Below are positions 1-6,901 of a stretch of DNA of 64,000 nucleotides, one piece after another. This DNA is from Phyllobacterium chamaecytisi (lineage in GTDB: Bacteria > Pseudomonadota > Alphaproteobacteria > Rhizobiales > Rhizobiaceae). Under the pieces are notes generated by a model, which made no database searches, was not told where the DNA came from, and saw only the letters and a list, made by a program, of their open reading frames with translations. Position numbers and translations under genes: made by a program. Where the stretch lies: the NCBI RefSeq assembly GCF_020164455.1, contig NZ_JAIQWW010000017.1:97017-161016 (forward strand), written 5' to 3'. Within the stretch, counting starts at the first letter, position 1. Each line of letters opens with the position of its first letter.

Positions 1-144
1 TCAGGCGAACTCAAGCCTTTCACTGGCCCGATCAAGAAGCAGGATGGTTCTGAATGGCTGAAAGCTGGCGAGACAGCTGACGACAAGACCATTCTGAGCA
101 TGAACTTCTACGTCGCCGGTGTGGACGACAAGCTGCCGAAATGA
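1..144 (+). CDS. BMP-family ABC substrate-binding protein, 3' end only
   Basis: The window opens inside a reading frame that gives 47 residues and a TGA stop. The tail GELKPFTGPIKKQDGSEW, followed by ILSMNFYVAGVDDKLPK, matches the usual C-terminus of basic membrane protein (BMP/PnrA-like) lipoproteins, which are periplasmic binding components of nucleoside or purine-like ABC importers. The N-terminal part and any permease genes lie outside the window, so the substrate cannot be named. A strong hairpin terminator follows directly, so this is the last gene of its unit. Confidence 0.75.
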   Translation, partial: SGELKPFTGPIKKQDGSEWLKAGETADDKTILSMNFYVAGVDDKLPK

Positions 145-175
145 CAACAACAAGCAACCCATGTTGAAAAGGAAA

Positions 176-199
176 GGGCGCCACTGGCGCCCTTTTTTT
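176..199 (+). terminator. Rho-independent terminator after the BMP gene
   Basis: A perfect 7-bp stem, GGGCGCC (176-182) and GGCGCCC (186-192), with a 3-base loop is followed by seven T. It ends the BMP transcript and, with the bfr stop at 216 on the other strand, separates the two convergent units. Confidence 0.9.
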
Positions 200-215
200 G
201 TCACGATTGAATGGA

Positions 216-701
216 TCACTCCGCTTCGTCGGCAGATCCTGCATTCAACAAGCCATAGCGCTCTGCACCGATGGAATTGAGCAGATCTATCTGGGTCTCG
301 AGGAAGTCGACATGACCTTCCTCGTCCTTGAGCAGTTCGTCGAACAATTCCTTGGAGACATAATCACCAAGCTGATCGCAAATCTCGCGGGAAAGCTTGT
401 AGGATTTCACAGCGTCATACTCGCCGGCAAGATCCGCCTCGAGCACTTCCTTGACGTTCTGGCCAATGCGCAGCGCGCCGACAGACTGCAGATTTGGATG
501 ACCTTCGAGGAAGATGATGCGCTGGATGATCTTGTCGGCGTGATGCATCTCTTCGATGGATTCCGCGCGTTCCTTCTTGGCCAGCTTCGTGAAGCCCCAA
601 TCATCCAGAAGGCGATAATGCAGCCAATATTGATTGACGGCGCCTAATTCGAGAAACAATGCCTCGTTAAGCCGCTCGATGACCCTTGGTTCGCCCTTCA
701 T
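216..701 (-). CDS. bfr: bacterioferritin (haem-containing ferritin)
   Basis: The 161-residue product is a full-length bacterioferritin: a 24-mer iron-storage shell that oxidises Fe(II) at a di-iron site and stores Fe(III) mineral in the cytoplasm. Glu18, Glu51 and His54 of the ferroxidase centre are visible, as is Met52, the axial haem ligand (motif EEMHHADK). A second EEGH motif lies in helix D. The start [11 protein letters not shown] was chosen because it gives the family's normal N-terminus; a longer in-frame start at 779 would add 26 unrelated residues. The gene overlaps bfd, so the two are probably co-transcribed, with Bfd as the electron donor for iron release. Confidence 0.96.
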   Translation of the reverse strand: MKGEPRVIERLNEALFLELGAVNQYWLHYRLLDDWGFTKLAKKERAESIEEMHHADKIIQRIIFLEGHPNLQSVGALRIGQNVKEVLEADLAGEYDAVKSYKLSREICDQLGDYVSKELFDELLKDEEGHVDFLETQIDLLNSIGAERYGLLNAGSADEAE

Positions 702-978
702 GTCGTGAACTCCCGTATTCGTGACGCAGTGACCGGACACGGTCGATGAACGAAACTGCATCAGAATCGTCTGAACCATGCCGGAGATGATATTCTTCCG
801 TCACCTTTATGATGGTTTCAACGACATTTGGGAAGCAACCGCAGCAGCGGCCGCGTTTCTTCATGGCATGGTAAACCTTGGCGGGAACAACGAGCTGCCA
901 CGGGTCAGCATCGAGAAGTTCAATAATGGAATTCTCGATCTCTTTTTGAGTAATTATGTTGCAATGACAAACTAGCAT
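667..978 (-). CDS. bfd: bacterioferritin-associated ferredoxin
   Basis: A 103-residue Bfd-type [2Fe-2S] protein, which in the family docks on bacterioferritin and reduces it to release iron. Cluster ligands are Cys4 and Cys6 (MLVCHCN) and Cys45 and Cys48 (CCGC). The canonical domain ends near residue 65; the last ~35 residues are a polar, Arg/His/Asp-rich tail not needed for cluster binding. The coding end overlaps the bfr start by 35 bp, suggesting translational coupling. A candidate Irr site lies about 290 bp upstream. Confidence 0.93.
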   Translation of the reverse strand: MLVCHCNIITQKEIENSIIELLDADPWQLVVPAKVYHAMKKRGRCCGCFPNVVETIIKVTEEYHLRHGSDDSDAVSFIDRVRSLRHEYGSSRHEGRTKGHRAA

Positions 979-1201
979 TTTGTGTGGACGCCATACTCAC
1001 AAGAATACATATCCACGACATCTAATGCCGGGGAGGCGCCTAAGCTTGAATCAATTGCTGATTCGACCGCGTTTTGTACGCTAAACTCACAAAATACTAA
1101 CCCGAAAACGGGTGATACTTTCGAACCAGACAATGGTTCCTCCAATCGCAAGGGTTCAAGGCCCAAACATTAAAGGTCATGCGTTCATCCAACGCTCCGG
1201 C

Positions 1202-1231
1202 TATAAAGCCGTTTTGTTGAGAACCTGTCAA
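1202..1231 (-). promoter_or_regulatory. candidate sigma-70 promoter for bfd-bfr
   Basis: On the minus strand TTGACA (1231-1226) and TTTATA (1207-1202) are separated by 18 bases, a good match to a housekeeping promoter. It would give a leader of about 215 bases before bfd and sits about 35 bp downstream of the ICE palindrome. It is a pattern match only. Confidence 0.35.
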
Positions 1232-1266
1232 ATGCATATGGTGATATTATGTCATGATTTCAATAA

Positions 1267-1283
1267 GTTAGAATAATTCTAAA
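1267..1283. promoter_or_regulatory. candidate Irr-binding ICE motif
   Basis: The 17-mer GTTAGAATAATTCTAAA matches the rhizobial iron control element TTTAGAA-N3-TTCTAAA at 13 of 14 fixed positions and is a near-perfect palindrome. Irr is known to bind such sites and control bacterioferritin and other iron genes in rhizobia. The site lies upstream of the proposed bfd promoter. Confidence 0.6.
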
Positions 1284-1640
1284 CTAGGCAAATAACATAA
1301 CCATTTCAATCATGTTTGGCTTTACGGGCAGATTGAAAGCAAAAAAATATTGCCGGCTCAACATGTGTCAAAACGTCTCACAAGCTTGGGATGGCTATGG
1401 GTGAGGCGGCACGTTCGCTGTTTTTCGCAACTGAGTACAACCAATTTGCAACGCAGGGTGCAGAAAAGCATGCCGGAATCGACACTTCTTGCATCAGAAT
1501 CGATGGTTCTTGTGCAAGATTCGCGTATTTTCGTAGAGAACGTCGCCGGAAAAGACGGCTCGTTTCAAGGAACTGTTCCGGTTTCGCACCGGGCCAGAAG
1601 CAAGTGCAATTGCCGTACTGTGCAGTACGGCAAATCTGCG

Positions 1641-2102
1641 TCAGCTGGCCGTCGCGAGGCGAGGGGTGAGTATGTCGATCCCGAGCAGAGCACGCACATC
1701 GCGCTTGTCGACAATATCCTCGATCGTGAACTGAGCGAGCACTTCGAAGAATGCATTGAGCGCTTTGCGCAACGCCGCATTCAATCCGCAGCTGTCGATC
1801 AGCGGGCAGTCGGCAGCATCGTTTTCGAAGCACTCCGCCATGGCGAAGTTTTCCTCGGTCACGCGCACCACGTCGAAGAGGGTAATGTCCTTGGCTGGTT
1901 TGCCGAGCTTCACGCCACCATTGCGGCCGCGCACTGTTTCGATGAAACCGTTCTCGACCAATGGTTGGAGAATCTTGAACAGGAAAAGTTCCGAAACCGT
2001 ATAGGCTTGGGCGATTTCACCGATTCTGCTGAGATTGCCTTCATTGGCGGCACAGTACATAAGAATTCGGATGGCGTAGTTCGTCTGTCTGGTCAGTCGC
2101 AT
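1641..2102 (-). CDS. rirA: Rrf2-family iron-responsive regulator RirA
   Basis: The 153-residue product starts MRLTRQTNYAIRILMYCA and has the Rrf2 winged helix, including the SELFLFKILQPL recognition region and the RGRNGGVKLGKPA wing. Three conserved Fe-S cysteines follow in AECFENDAADCPLIDSC. This pattern is that of RirA, the global repressor of iron uptake in Rhizobiales, which binds TGA-N9-TCA (IRO) boxes when iron is sufficient. Both an ICE-like and an IRO-like site lie upstream of the start, fitting autoregulation and control by Irr. It is a single gene facing the same way as bfd-bfr. Confidence 0.95.
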   Translation of the reverse strand: MRLTRQTNYAIRILMYCAANEGNLSRIGEIAQAYTVSELFLFKILQPLVENGFIETVRGRNGGVKLGKPAKDITLFDVVRVTEENFAMAECFENDAADCPLIDSCGLNAALRKALNAFFEVLAQFTIEDIVDKRDVRALLGIDILTPRLATAS

Positions 2103-2155
2103 GGGATATCTCTTTCAACCTGAAATCCAGGTCTGCACATTCAATCTGGCCGCAG

Positions 2156-2172
2156 TTTAGAATTATTCTTGA
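2156..2172. promoter_or_regulatory. ICE-like site upstream of rirA
   Basis: TTTAGAATTATTCTTGA matches the ICE consensus TTTAGAA-N3-TTCTAAA at 12 of 14 fixed positions. It lies 54 bp upstream of the rirA start, where Irr could repress rirA under iron limitation, as described in other rhizobia. Confidence 0.6.
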
Positions 2173-2182
2173 TAAAGTAAAC

Positions 2183-2211
2183 GATAATATGAAAGCCAGT
2201 TTCATATTATC
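2183..2211. promoter_or_regulatory. extended palindrome containing a TGA-N9-TCA (IRO) box
   Basis: A perfect 12-bp inverted repeat (GATAATATGAAA at 2183-2194, TTTCATATTATC at 2200-2211) with a 5-base spacer contains TGA (2190-2192), nine bases, then TCA (2202-2204), exactly the RirA IRO-box pattern. It lies 81 bp upstream of rirA and just 3' of the 2242-2487 gene. An AT-rich terminator for that gene is the alternative reading, but no T-run follows. Confidence 0.55.
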
Positions 2212-2241
2212 CAGATCTCACGCTTAAATTTCGATCCGATT

Positions 2242-2487
2242 TTATCGAACGATAACAACGATAGAGGCCGTAATGAGAGCAATCGCGCACAGCAACAGGA
2301 GACCGTAGACCCGCGGCTTGTCAAAAAGGACCGCGAAACCGGCAGACCAAACCACCACTGCCGCGCCGAGAGCATAGAGAAAGCCTGCCTTGTGGGCCCA
2401 CGCAATGTTGACGGCCATGAGACCGCCGATGATCAGGGCGCCGAATACGACCATTAGAGCCAGGGCGTATTTCTCAAAATTGTCCAT
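2242..2487 (-). CDS. small three-helix membrane protein (paralogue A)
   Basis: An 81-residue hydrophobic protein with three predicted membrane segments (about residues 8-28, 35-54 and 60-80), the second and third joined by a conserved FDKPRVYG loop. Function unknown. It aligns without gaps to the product of 6656-6901, with 43 of 81 residues identical, so this genome keeps at least two copies of the family. No signal peptide or catalytic motif is seen. It is a single gene, with no clear Shine-Dalgarno sequence before the ATG. Confidence 0.75.
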   Translation of the reverse strand: MDNFEKYALALMVVFGALIIGGLMAVNIAWAHKAGFLYALGAAVVVWSAGFAVLFDKPRVYGLLLLCAIALITASIVVIVR

Positions 2488-2643
2488 TCGGGCAGCTCAC
2501 TCTCAGAACGTATAACGGAATGTCCTTAACCTGATGAATGATCAGGCAGATAGTGAGCCCTACATAGACTGTTCGCGCCCCGGAAAGCAACCTGAGACAC
2601 TGCCGCACCGCACTCGGATAGGGTCATGTGTGCTATAGGCAAC

Positions 2644-2669
2644 AAAAAAGGCCGGGAATTCCCGACCTT
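2644..2669 (-). terminator. hairpin terminator after the DUF883-like gene
   Basis: On the minus strand AAGGTCGGGAATTCCCGGCC is followed by T6: an 11-bp self-complementary stem including one G-T pair. It stands about 105 bp downstream of the 2775-3086 stop and would end that transcript. Confidence 0.7.
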
Positions 2670-2774
2670 CCGAATTCGCCTCAACGCCAGTGCCAGTACA
2701 TCCGTGGTCAAAAGCGGAGACGAATTTCTAAGCCCTACATATGAAGCGTGCCCCTGAATTTCAAGGCTTGGTCT

Positions 2775-3086
2775 TTAACGCCGATAAGCGCTTAGACCTG
2801 CCAGGAGACCTAAGCCGGCGACGGCAGACACGATGGCGACCGCGGTCATCGGGTTCTCCCTGGCTTTTTCACTGACCATGTGCGCTTCCTCACCAACGAA
2901 GCGTGCTGCTTTTCGGCTGTTCTTCTTTACCGCCTCGTAGGCAGAGCTGCCGCCATTTTCATAAAGTTCATAGCCGTGCTCGGAAAGCGATTTGCTGATT
3001 GATGCCAGCTGCTTGCGCAACGCCGCAACCTGGTTTTCCAGATCCTTTTCAGCCATAGCCTGAACTTTGGTTGTATTCGTTGCCAT
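2775..3086 (-). CDS. DUF883/ElaB-YqjD-like membrane-anchored protein
   Basis: A 103-residue protein with a long amphipathic helix (about residues 8-70, rich in Glu, Lys and Ala) and one C-terminal membrane helix ending GLSAYRR. This is the plan of the YqjD/ElaB/YgaM group, tail-anchored proteins that tether ribosomes to the inner membrane in stationary-phase Escherichia coli. The start MATNTTKVQ is preferred over the ATG six codons earlier because GGAAAGG stands at the right distance before it. A terminator follows. Family assignment is from overall architecture. Confidence 0.75.
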   Translation of the reverse strand: MATNTTKVQAMAEKDLENQVAALRKQLASISKSLSEHGYELYENGGSSAYEAVKKNSRKAARFVGEEAHMVSEKARENPMTAVAIVSAVAGLGLLAGLSAYRR

Positions 3087-3163
3087 TTCAGTAATCCTTT
3101 CCATGAGTGGAGAAAGGAGGAACGTGGTTTACGGCGTTTGGTTCCGATTTGCGAGATTCAAGG

Positions 3164-3394
3164 CTACTTCCAACAACCGTTTCTCTGACCGTTGAGATTG
3201 TGCGAATCGATATCTATGCTGGCGGAAAAATCGTTCTTCACAAGATAGACTGCCGTTTCCGGCTTGATCCTGATCTTGTTCCAGCCGGCACAGCTGGACG
3301 CGTTTTGCGGCGCTTCGCTCATCCAGCGCATTGCGCCACAACCAGACATCGCAAGGGTGCAAGGCAGCAGGAAAGCCAGAGCCAATCTCTTCAT
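3164..3394 (-). CDS. small putative lipoprotein
   Basis: A 76-residue protein starting MKRLALAFLLPCTLAMSGCG, a clear lipoprotein signal with the acylated Cys in MSGC. The mature part (about 58 residues) contains SCAGWNKIRIKPETAVYL and ends in a Gly-Cys pair, GCWK. The mature sequence resembles short phage-encoded lipoprotein-like proteins with a C.GW.PI pattern, but no other phage gene is near. The start was chosen by GGAAG before the ATG; a longer frame to 3460 would put 22 residues before the signal. Function unknown. Confidence 0.7.
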   Translation of the reverse strand: MKRLALAFLLPCTLAMSGCGAMRWMSEAPQNASSCAGWNKIRIKPETAVYLVKNDFSASIDIDSHNLNGQRNGCWK

Positions 3395-3505
3395 CGTTTT
3401 AGTCTTCCGGTACGGCTTGATCAGGTTGCTGTTGAATGGCGGAACACAGTCATCGCACATTTTTTATGATCATGTCATTGAACTTTCGTTCAAATTTATC
3501 CGGCT

Positions 3506-3871
3506 CTAGTCGTCATTGCTGGCGTTCAGCTGCTGCGGCGTCAAACCTTCCTCGGGTGCCTTGCCGGTCAATGATTGTGCCAGGATCAACCTGCTGGACT
3601 TGAGCAAGGGCGCATTAGCCGCCCGCACCCTGGGGAGGCGCGGATTATTCTCATGGGCCGTCACCGCCGCTTCATTCGCGTAGAGTTCGTTGACCATGAC
3701 CTTGTTAGCGATGGGTGTTCCATTGCGCTCGATGGGTTTGATGACCTCGAAACGCAGACAACCGGGTTCTTCTTCGAGCGTCTTGCGGGCATGCTCGCGG
3801 ATGAGCGCAGTGAATTCCTCTTCGCGGCCTTCGTGCGTTTCGAATTCAACGATAATCGTTAATGCAGTCAT
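3506..3871 (-). CDS. ABM-domain (antibiotic biosynthesis monooxygenase-like) protein
   Basis: A 121-residue protein whose first 95 residues form one ABM ferredoxin-like fold: TIIVEFETHEGREEEF, then EEEPGCLRFEV, then VMVNELYANEAAVTAHENN. Members are small dimeric, often cofactor-free enzymes or haem-degrading relatives. Here no IsdG-type haem-binding set is evident, so a quinol-type monooxygenase or unassigned role is likely. The last 20 residues are a polar tail. AGGGAGG lies 10 bases before the ATG. Single gene. Confidence 0.8.
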   Translation of the reverse strand: MTALTIIVEFETHEGREEEFTALIREHARKTLEEEPGCLRFEVIKPIERNGTPIANKVMVNELYANEAAVTAHENNPRLPRVRAANAPLLKSSRLILAQSLTGKAPEEGLTPQQLNASNDD

Positions 3872-4048
3872 AGAATTTCAGCCTCCCTGCTTTGCAATGA
3901 GGTCTATCAGCCGCCAATCGACAAATCCAGACAGACGTTAGGTCGTGACCTCATAAATCTAATGGAAATAGCGCGTGTTTCATAAAATGTTTTCATCCCG
4001 CCTTGATGGTGCGAGAATGAAAACGCAACCTGAAAAGAGGCGGACCAA

Positions 4049-4237
4049 ATGAGAACCATCCTGTCGATCGTTGCCGTGCTTCTTATCATCATGGGAGCAA
4101 TCTGGGCGCTTCAGGGCCTCAGTGTTCTCGGCGGTAGCTTCATGGTGGGTCAAACTCGATGGATCACCATAGGGCTGCTGACTATCGCGATTGGCGCGGG
4201 GCTTCTTTATTATGCGAGGAGGCAACGATCCCTATGA
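4049..4237 (+). CDS. small two-helix membrane protein
   Basis: A 62-residue protein with two membrane helices (about 4-24 and 38-56), the loop LSVLGGSFMVGQTRW between them and a basic tail, ARRQRSL. It belongs to a group of conserved hypothetical proteins found in many proteobacteria with the pattern ILQGL.VLGGSFM.GQ. A GAGGCGG sequence precedes the ATG. Function unknown. Confidence 0.7.
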   Translation: MRTILSIVAVLLIIMGAIWALQGLSVLGGSFMVGQTRWITIGLLTIAIGAGLLYYARRQRSL

Positions 4238-4336
4238 AGTCGGAACCTCTCTTACTCGCCAGCGTTGTTTTTTTATCGTGGCCGCAGCAATTGCGGACTC
4301 ATTGTCGCTGAACGACAAACTGAAAGGAAGCTCCCC

Positions 4337-4378
4337 ATGAAGAAAGCCTTTGATAAACGTATGGCGAAGGGAGCTTGA
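4337..4378 (+). other. possible 13-codon leader frame
   Basis: ATG, twelve further codons (product MKKAFDKRMAKGA) and TGA, preceded by AGGAAG at proper distance. The stop lies one base before the start of the 4380 gene, which would allow translational coupling. It is too short to judge by codon use. Confidence 0.3.
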
Positions 4379-4379
4379 G

Positions 4380-4829
4380 ATGGCCAACATCGTTTTAAAC
4401 AAAAAGACCTGGATCGTCGTCGCCGATGGGGAGAAGGCACTGTTTCTCCGCAATGAAAACGATATGAAGCATGTCCAACTCACCACCATCCATGAAATGC
4501 ATCACTCGAACCCCGCAACGCGGCAACAGGGAAGCGACAGGCCAGGGCGTTTCAATGACGGACCAAGCCCGCACCGCAGTGCTGTCGAGGACACGGACTG
4601 GCATGAGATTTCCAAGAAACGATTTGCCAAGGAAGTGGCCGACGCACTCTATAGCTACGCCCACAAGGGAGGTTTCGAACGACTGGTTGTGATTGCTCCA
4701 CCGCTGGTGCTCGGCGAAATGCGCCAGGAGTTTCACAAGGAAGTCTCCGACAGGATCGTCAGTGAAATTCCGAAAACCCTGACCAATCACCCGCTCACCG
4801 ATATCCAGTCAATCCTGACAGAGAGCTAG
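4380..4829 (+). CDS. host-attachment-family protein (baeRF-like)
   Basis: A 149-residue soluble protein starting MANIVLNKKTWIVVADGEKA. The pattern VVADGEKALFLRNEN, then WHEISKKRFAKEVADAL and FERLVVIAPPLVLGEMR, is that of the host-attachment family, named for an Agrobacterium protein and related in fold to the eRF1-like baeRF group. The molecular activity of the family is not established. The start follows GGGAGC; ten extra residues of a longer frame are discarded. A possible 13-codon leader ends one base upstream. Confidence 0.8.
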   Translation: MANIVLNKKTWIVVADGEKALFLRNENDMKHVQLTTIHEMHHSNPATRQQGSDRPGRFNDGPSPHRSAVEDTDWHEISKKRFAKEVADALYSYAHKGGFERLVVIAPPLVLGEMRQEFHKEVSDRIVSEIPKTLTNHPLTDIQSILTES

Positions 4830-4872
4830 AGCCTCGGGCGACAATATTGACGCGTTCTGCCGGAAGGAATTT

Positions 4873-5022
4873 ATGGACAAGGTCAAGGGGTTTGGCGAGG
4901 CGGATGTTTATCCATCGGACGAAGCTGAAGCCTGGATTGTCTCGCCATCCGGGAAACAGAACTGCGCCAATATCATCGTCCGAGGCTTTAGCAAAGTGAA
5001 ACGTGGCCGATTAGTCGGCTAA
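4873..5022 (+). CDS. 49-residue hypothetical protein
   Basis: An ATG frame of 49 codons ending TAA, with GGAAGGAA six bases before the ATG. The product starts MDKVKGFGEADVYPSDEAEA and ends in a basic segment, SKVKRGRLVG. It lies 43 bp after the host-attachment gene in the same direction and a hairpin follows, so it could be the last gene of that unit. It resembles no family I know and may be a remnant. Confidence 0.45.
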   Translation: MDKVKGFGEADVYPSDEAEAWIVSPSGKQNCANIIVRGFSKVKRGRLVG

Positions 5023-5057
5023 GCTGGTGTTATGGGCACTTCAGAGTACACAAGCAA

Positions 5058-5084
5058 AACCCCTGCCGGGACCGGTAGGGGTTT
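5058..5084 (+). terminator. hairpin terminator after the 4873 gene
   Basis: AACCCCTGCCG pairs with CGGTAGGGGTT (one G-T pair) around a short loop and is followed by a few T. The T-tract is weak. Confidence 0.55.
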
Positions 5085-5240
5085 CGCAAGTTGAGGCTTG
5101 ATTTGGCTCTAACAAACTGGACTCTGGATAATAATATCGCGCATCGTTTCAGTGCGGCGCAGGCTCAAGGTACCGCTACACTCAACCTACAAAAATGCTA
5201 GCACATATCGCGAATATTTCAAGGTTCAGATGGCAAAACT

Positions 5241-5399
5241 CTATCTTAAATTTGCCTTGCTACGTTCGTTGTCTTCTTCAAGCCGTTTGATTCTTTGCTC
5301 CAAGGCATTGATTGCCTTGAAGACAGCCACGCCCATACTTTTGAAATCACCGCTATGAATGGCTGCTTCGATCGCATGTTTGGCATCTTCAATCGACAT
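5241..5399 (-). CDS. 52-residue coiled-coil protein
   Basis: A minus-strand frame starting MSIEDAKHAIEAAIHSGDF, with GGAGAA six bases before the ATG and a TAG stop. The C-terminal half, INALEQRIKRLEEDNERSK, has a heptad pattern typical of a short coiled coil. The protein is acidic at the front and charged at the back, with no membrane segment. Function unknown. A perfect 12-bp hairpin lies 42 bp upstream of the start. Confidence 0.6.
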   Translation of the reverse strand: MSIEDAKHAIEAAIHSGDFKSMGVAVFKAINALEQRIKRLEEDNERSKANLR

Positions 5400-5436
5400 T
5401 GTTTTCTCCACTCACGATTGCTGTTCAGCTCATGCA

Positions 5437-5471
5437 GAAAACCCAATCCTCAAGGGGCATGAGGATTGGGT
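5437..5471 (-). terminator. perfect 12-bp hairpin, probable minus-strand terminator
   Basis: ACCCAATCCTCA (5441-5452) and TGAGGATTGGGT (5460-5471) pair perfectly around a 7-base loop. On the minus strand it is followed by TTTT, so it can end the transcript of the 5601-5744 gene. It also lies in the region upstream of the 5241-5399 start and could act there. Confidence 0.6.
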
Positions 5472-5600
5472 CATGTTGGCTTTGTGGGGTTAAGCCAAGA
5501 CTGGTTTGGGACCAGTCATACAGAAATGTTTCAAGTGTACGTTGGTTCCGGTTGCCAGCAAAATTATTCGGACAAAATTATCGGAAGTCCAGGCCAGGAA

Positions 5601-5744
5601 CTATGACGGCAGCAGGTTGAAAAGGACCGCCACATGAAACGCAAAGGCGGTCACAAACAGTACCACACCAAGGGCGCGACCCCTAATGGAACGGCGAATA
5701 CCCTCGGGCGAATTGCGCGTGCTGGTGTAATCTGTTGAAGCCAT
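5601..5744 (-). CDS. 47-residue single-pass membrane protein
   Basis: Starts MASTDYTSTRNSPEGIRRSI, then a basic patch and one hydrophobic helix (about residues 25-45), ending LFNLLPS. The start follows GAGGA about ten bases upstream; an earlier in-frame ATG at 5792 has no ribosome-binding site. The plan (polar N-terminus, RR/RGR patch, C-terminal helix) suggests a small tail-anchored inner-membrane protein. Function unknown. Confidence 0.55.
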   Translation of the reverse strand: MASTDYTSTRNSPEGIRRSIRGRALGVVLFVTAFAFHVAVLFNLLPS

Positions 5745-6116
5745 CAGGACTATCCTCGTTGCCGAGCGACCATCTTCCGATATTCCATACACGATTAAAA
5801 CTATAGAGATTATAATTCTCGGCGCCTAGCAGGTAGAGTTTTGCTCTCACACCGGAATTCGTGGAACTATTTTCCACAAGCTGTGCGATTACGAAACGGG
5901 ATGGCTCTGTCGTTAGTTGCGGATGAAATCCGGCACTCGCATCCGTTGAAATCGATTTCTGGAAATCTGCGAAAATCGCAAAACAAAATCGCCAAATGCG
6001 GCCAACCGGAGCAAAGAGCGGTCTGGTTCGAGGCACGCCTGATGTGTTGCAATGCAGGATGAGAGTCTTCCTTCGCATCCCGGCGGTTCGCGACAATCCA
6101 ATGAACGAGGAAATGA
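5745..6116. other. 372-bp stretch without a recognisable gene
   Basis: Between the divergent 5601-5744 and 6117-6653 genes. Open frames on both strands are shadows without ribosome-binding sites. No repeat or clear promoter was picked out. Confidence 0.5.
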
Positions 6117-6653
6117 ATGTCCATTTTTCCAAGCGTGGCGCGTTTGGCCCACCACGAGCTAACCGTAGACGCCGACCTGTTCAAGGATTCGATGCGGCAC
6201 CTAGCGGCGGCTGTGAGCGTCATTACAGTTGGACGTGGCGCCGACCGCACGGGGTTCACTGCGACGTCGGTCTCGTCATTGGCTATAGATCCGCCCTCGG
6301 TGATCGTCAGCATCAATCGCGCGTCTTCATCCTGGCCGGTCCTGCAGCGGCATGGCAGCTTCTGCGTCAATATGCTGGCACACGATCAGCGTCATGTGGC
6401 CGACAGTTTTTCCGGGAGGAACGGTCAGAAGGGGGCGGAACGCTATCAAGGTGCAGATTGGCGGGAGCTCAGCACAGGGACGATGGCGCTGGTCAATGCG
6501 CTAGCGGTGCTCGATTGCGAACTCGACGATGCTATCGAGCGGCATTCGCATGGAATCCTGATAGGCAGGGTCAGGGCAGTGACGTTACGCCACAATGCCG
6601 AACCGTTGATCTATTGGCATGGCGCCTATCGCCAGATCAGCACGCTGGGGTAA
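6117..6653 (+). CDS. flavin reductase-like FMN-binding protein
   Basis: A 178-residue protein of the flavin reductase domain family (HpaC/RutF type): FKDSMRHLAAAVSVITVG, then GFTATSVSSLAIDPPSVIVS, FCVNMLAHDQRHVADSFSG and, near the end, PLIYWHGAYRQI. Such proteins use NAD(P)H to reduce FMN or FAD for a partner monooxygenase. No oxygenase gene is adjacent, so the partner is unknown. GAGGAAATGA stands just before the ATG. The stop nearly meets the stop of the convergent 6656 gene. Confidence 0.88.
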   Translation: MSIFPSVARLAHHELTVDADLFKDSMRHLAAAVSVITVGRGADRTGFTATSVSSLAIDPPSVIVSINRASSSWPVLQRHGSFCVNMLAHDQRHVADSFSGRNGQKGAERYQGADWRELSTGTMALVNALAVLDCELDDAIERHSHGILIGRVRAVTLRHNAEPLIYWHGAYRQISTLG

Positions 6654-6655
6654 AA

Positions 6656-6901
6656 TCAGGTCACGATGGCAGTGATTGAGGCCGCGATCAGCGCTACCGA
6701 CACAAACAAAATCAATCCGTAAAGCCGGGGCTGATCGAAAATCACGGCGAAGCCAAGAAAAAATGCAGCGCATGCGGAAGCCAGCGCGAAAAGAAAAGCA
6801 GGTTTGTCAGCGGTAGTAATCGCGAAGGCCATCAGCCCGGCAATGATGAGTGCACCGAAGACGATGAAGATCCAAGTCGCGAAGGTTTCGTAGCGGTCCA
6901 T
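6656..6901 (-). CDS. small three-helix membrane protein (paralogue B)
   Basis: An 81-residue protein equal in length and plan to the product of 2242-2487, with 43 of 81 residues identical and no gap. Conserved blocks are VFGALII at the first helix and GFAVIFDQPRLYGL between helices 2 and 3. Three membrane segments, short N-terminus and no cysteines suggest a small inner-membrane subunit or stress protein. Function unknown. Confidence 0.75.
   Translation of the reverse strand: MDRYETFATWIFIVFGALIIAGLMAFAITTADKPAFLFALASACAAFFLGFAVIFDQPRLYGLILFVSVALIAASITAIVT

Larger units (their letters stand above)
979..1640. other. 662-bp non-coding stretch between bfd and rirA
   Basis: No convincing gene is seen. 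Short open frames on both strands lack ribosome-binding sites and resemble no family. The stretch holds a possible promoter and an ICE-like palindrome for the bfd-bfr unit, listed separately. The part near 1360-1640 lies just 3' of the rirA stop and reads open on several frames, but none gives a recognisable protein. Confidence 0.6.

Noticed and set aside
972..1166. 64-codon frame on the minus strand just upstream of bfd
   Set aside because: No ribosome-binding site, no family likeness, and it overlaps the bfd start; kept as part of the non-coding leader.
1350..2123. 257-codon plus-strand frame opposite rirA
   Set aside because: Antisense to a well-supported gene; its product resembles nothing.
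2526..2711. Minus-strand open frame over the terminator at 2644-2669
   Set aside because: It runs through a clear hairpin terminator and has no ribosome-binding site.
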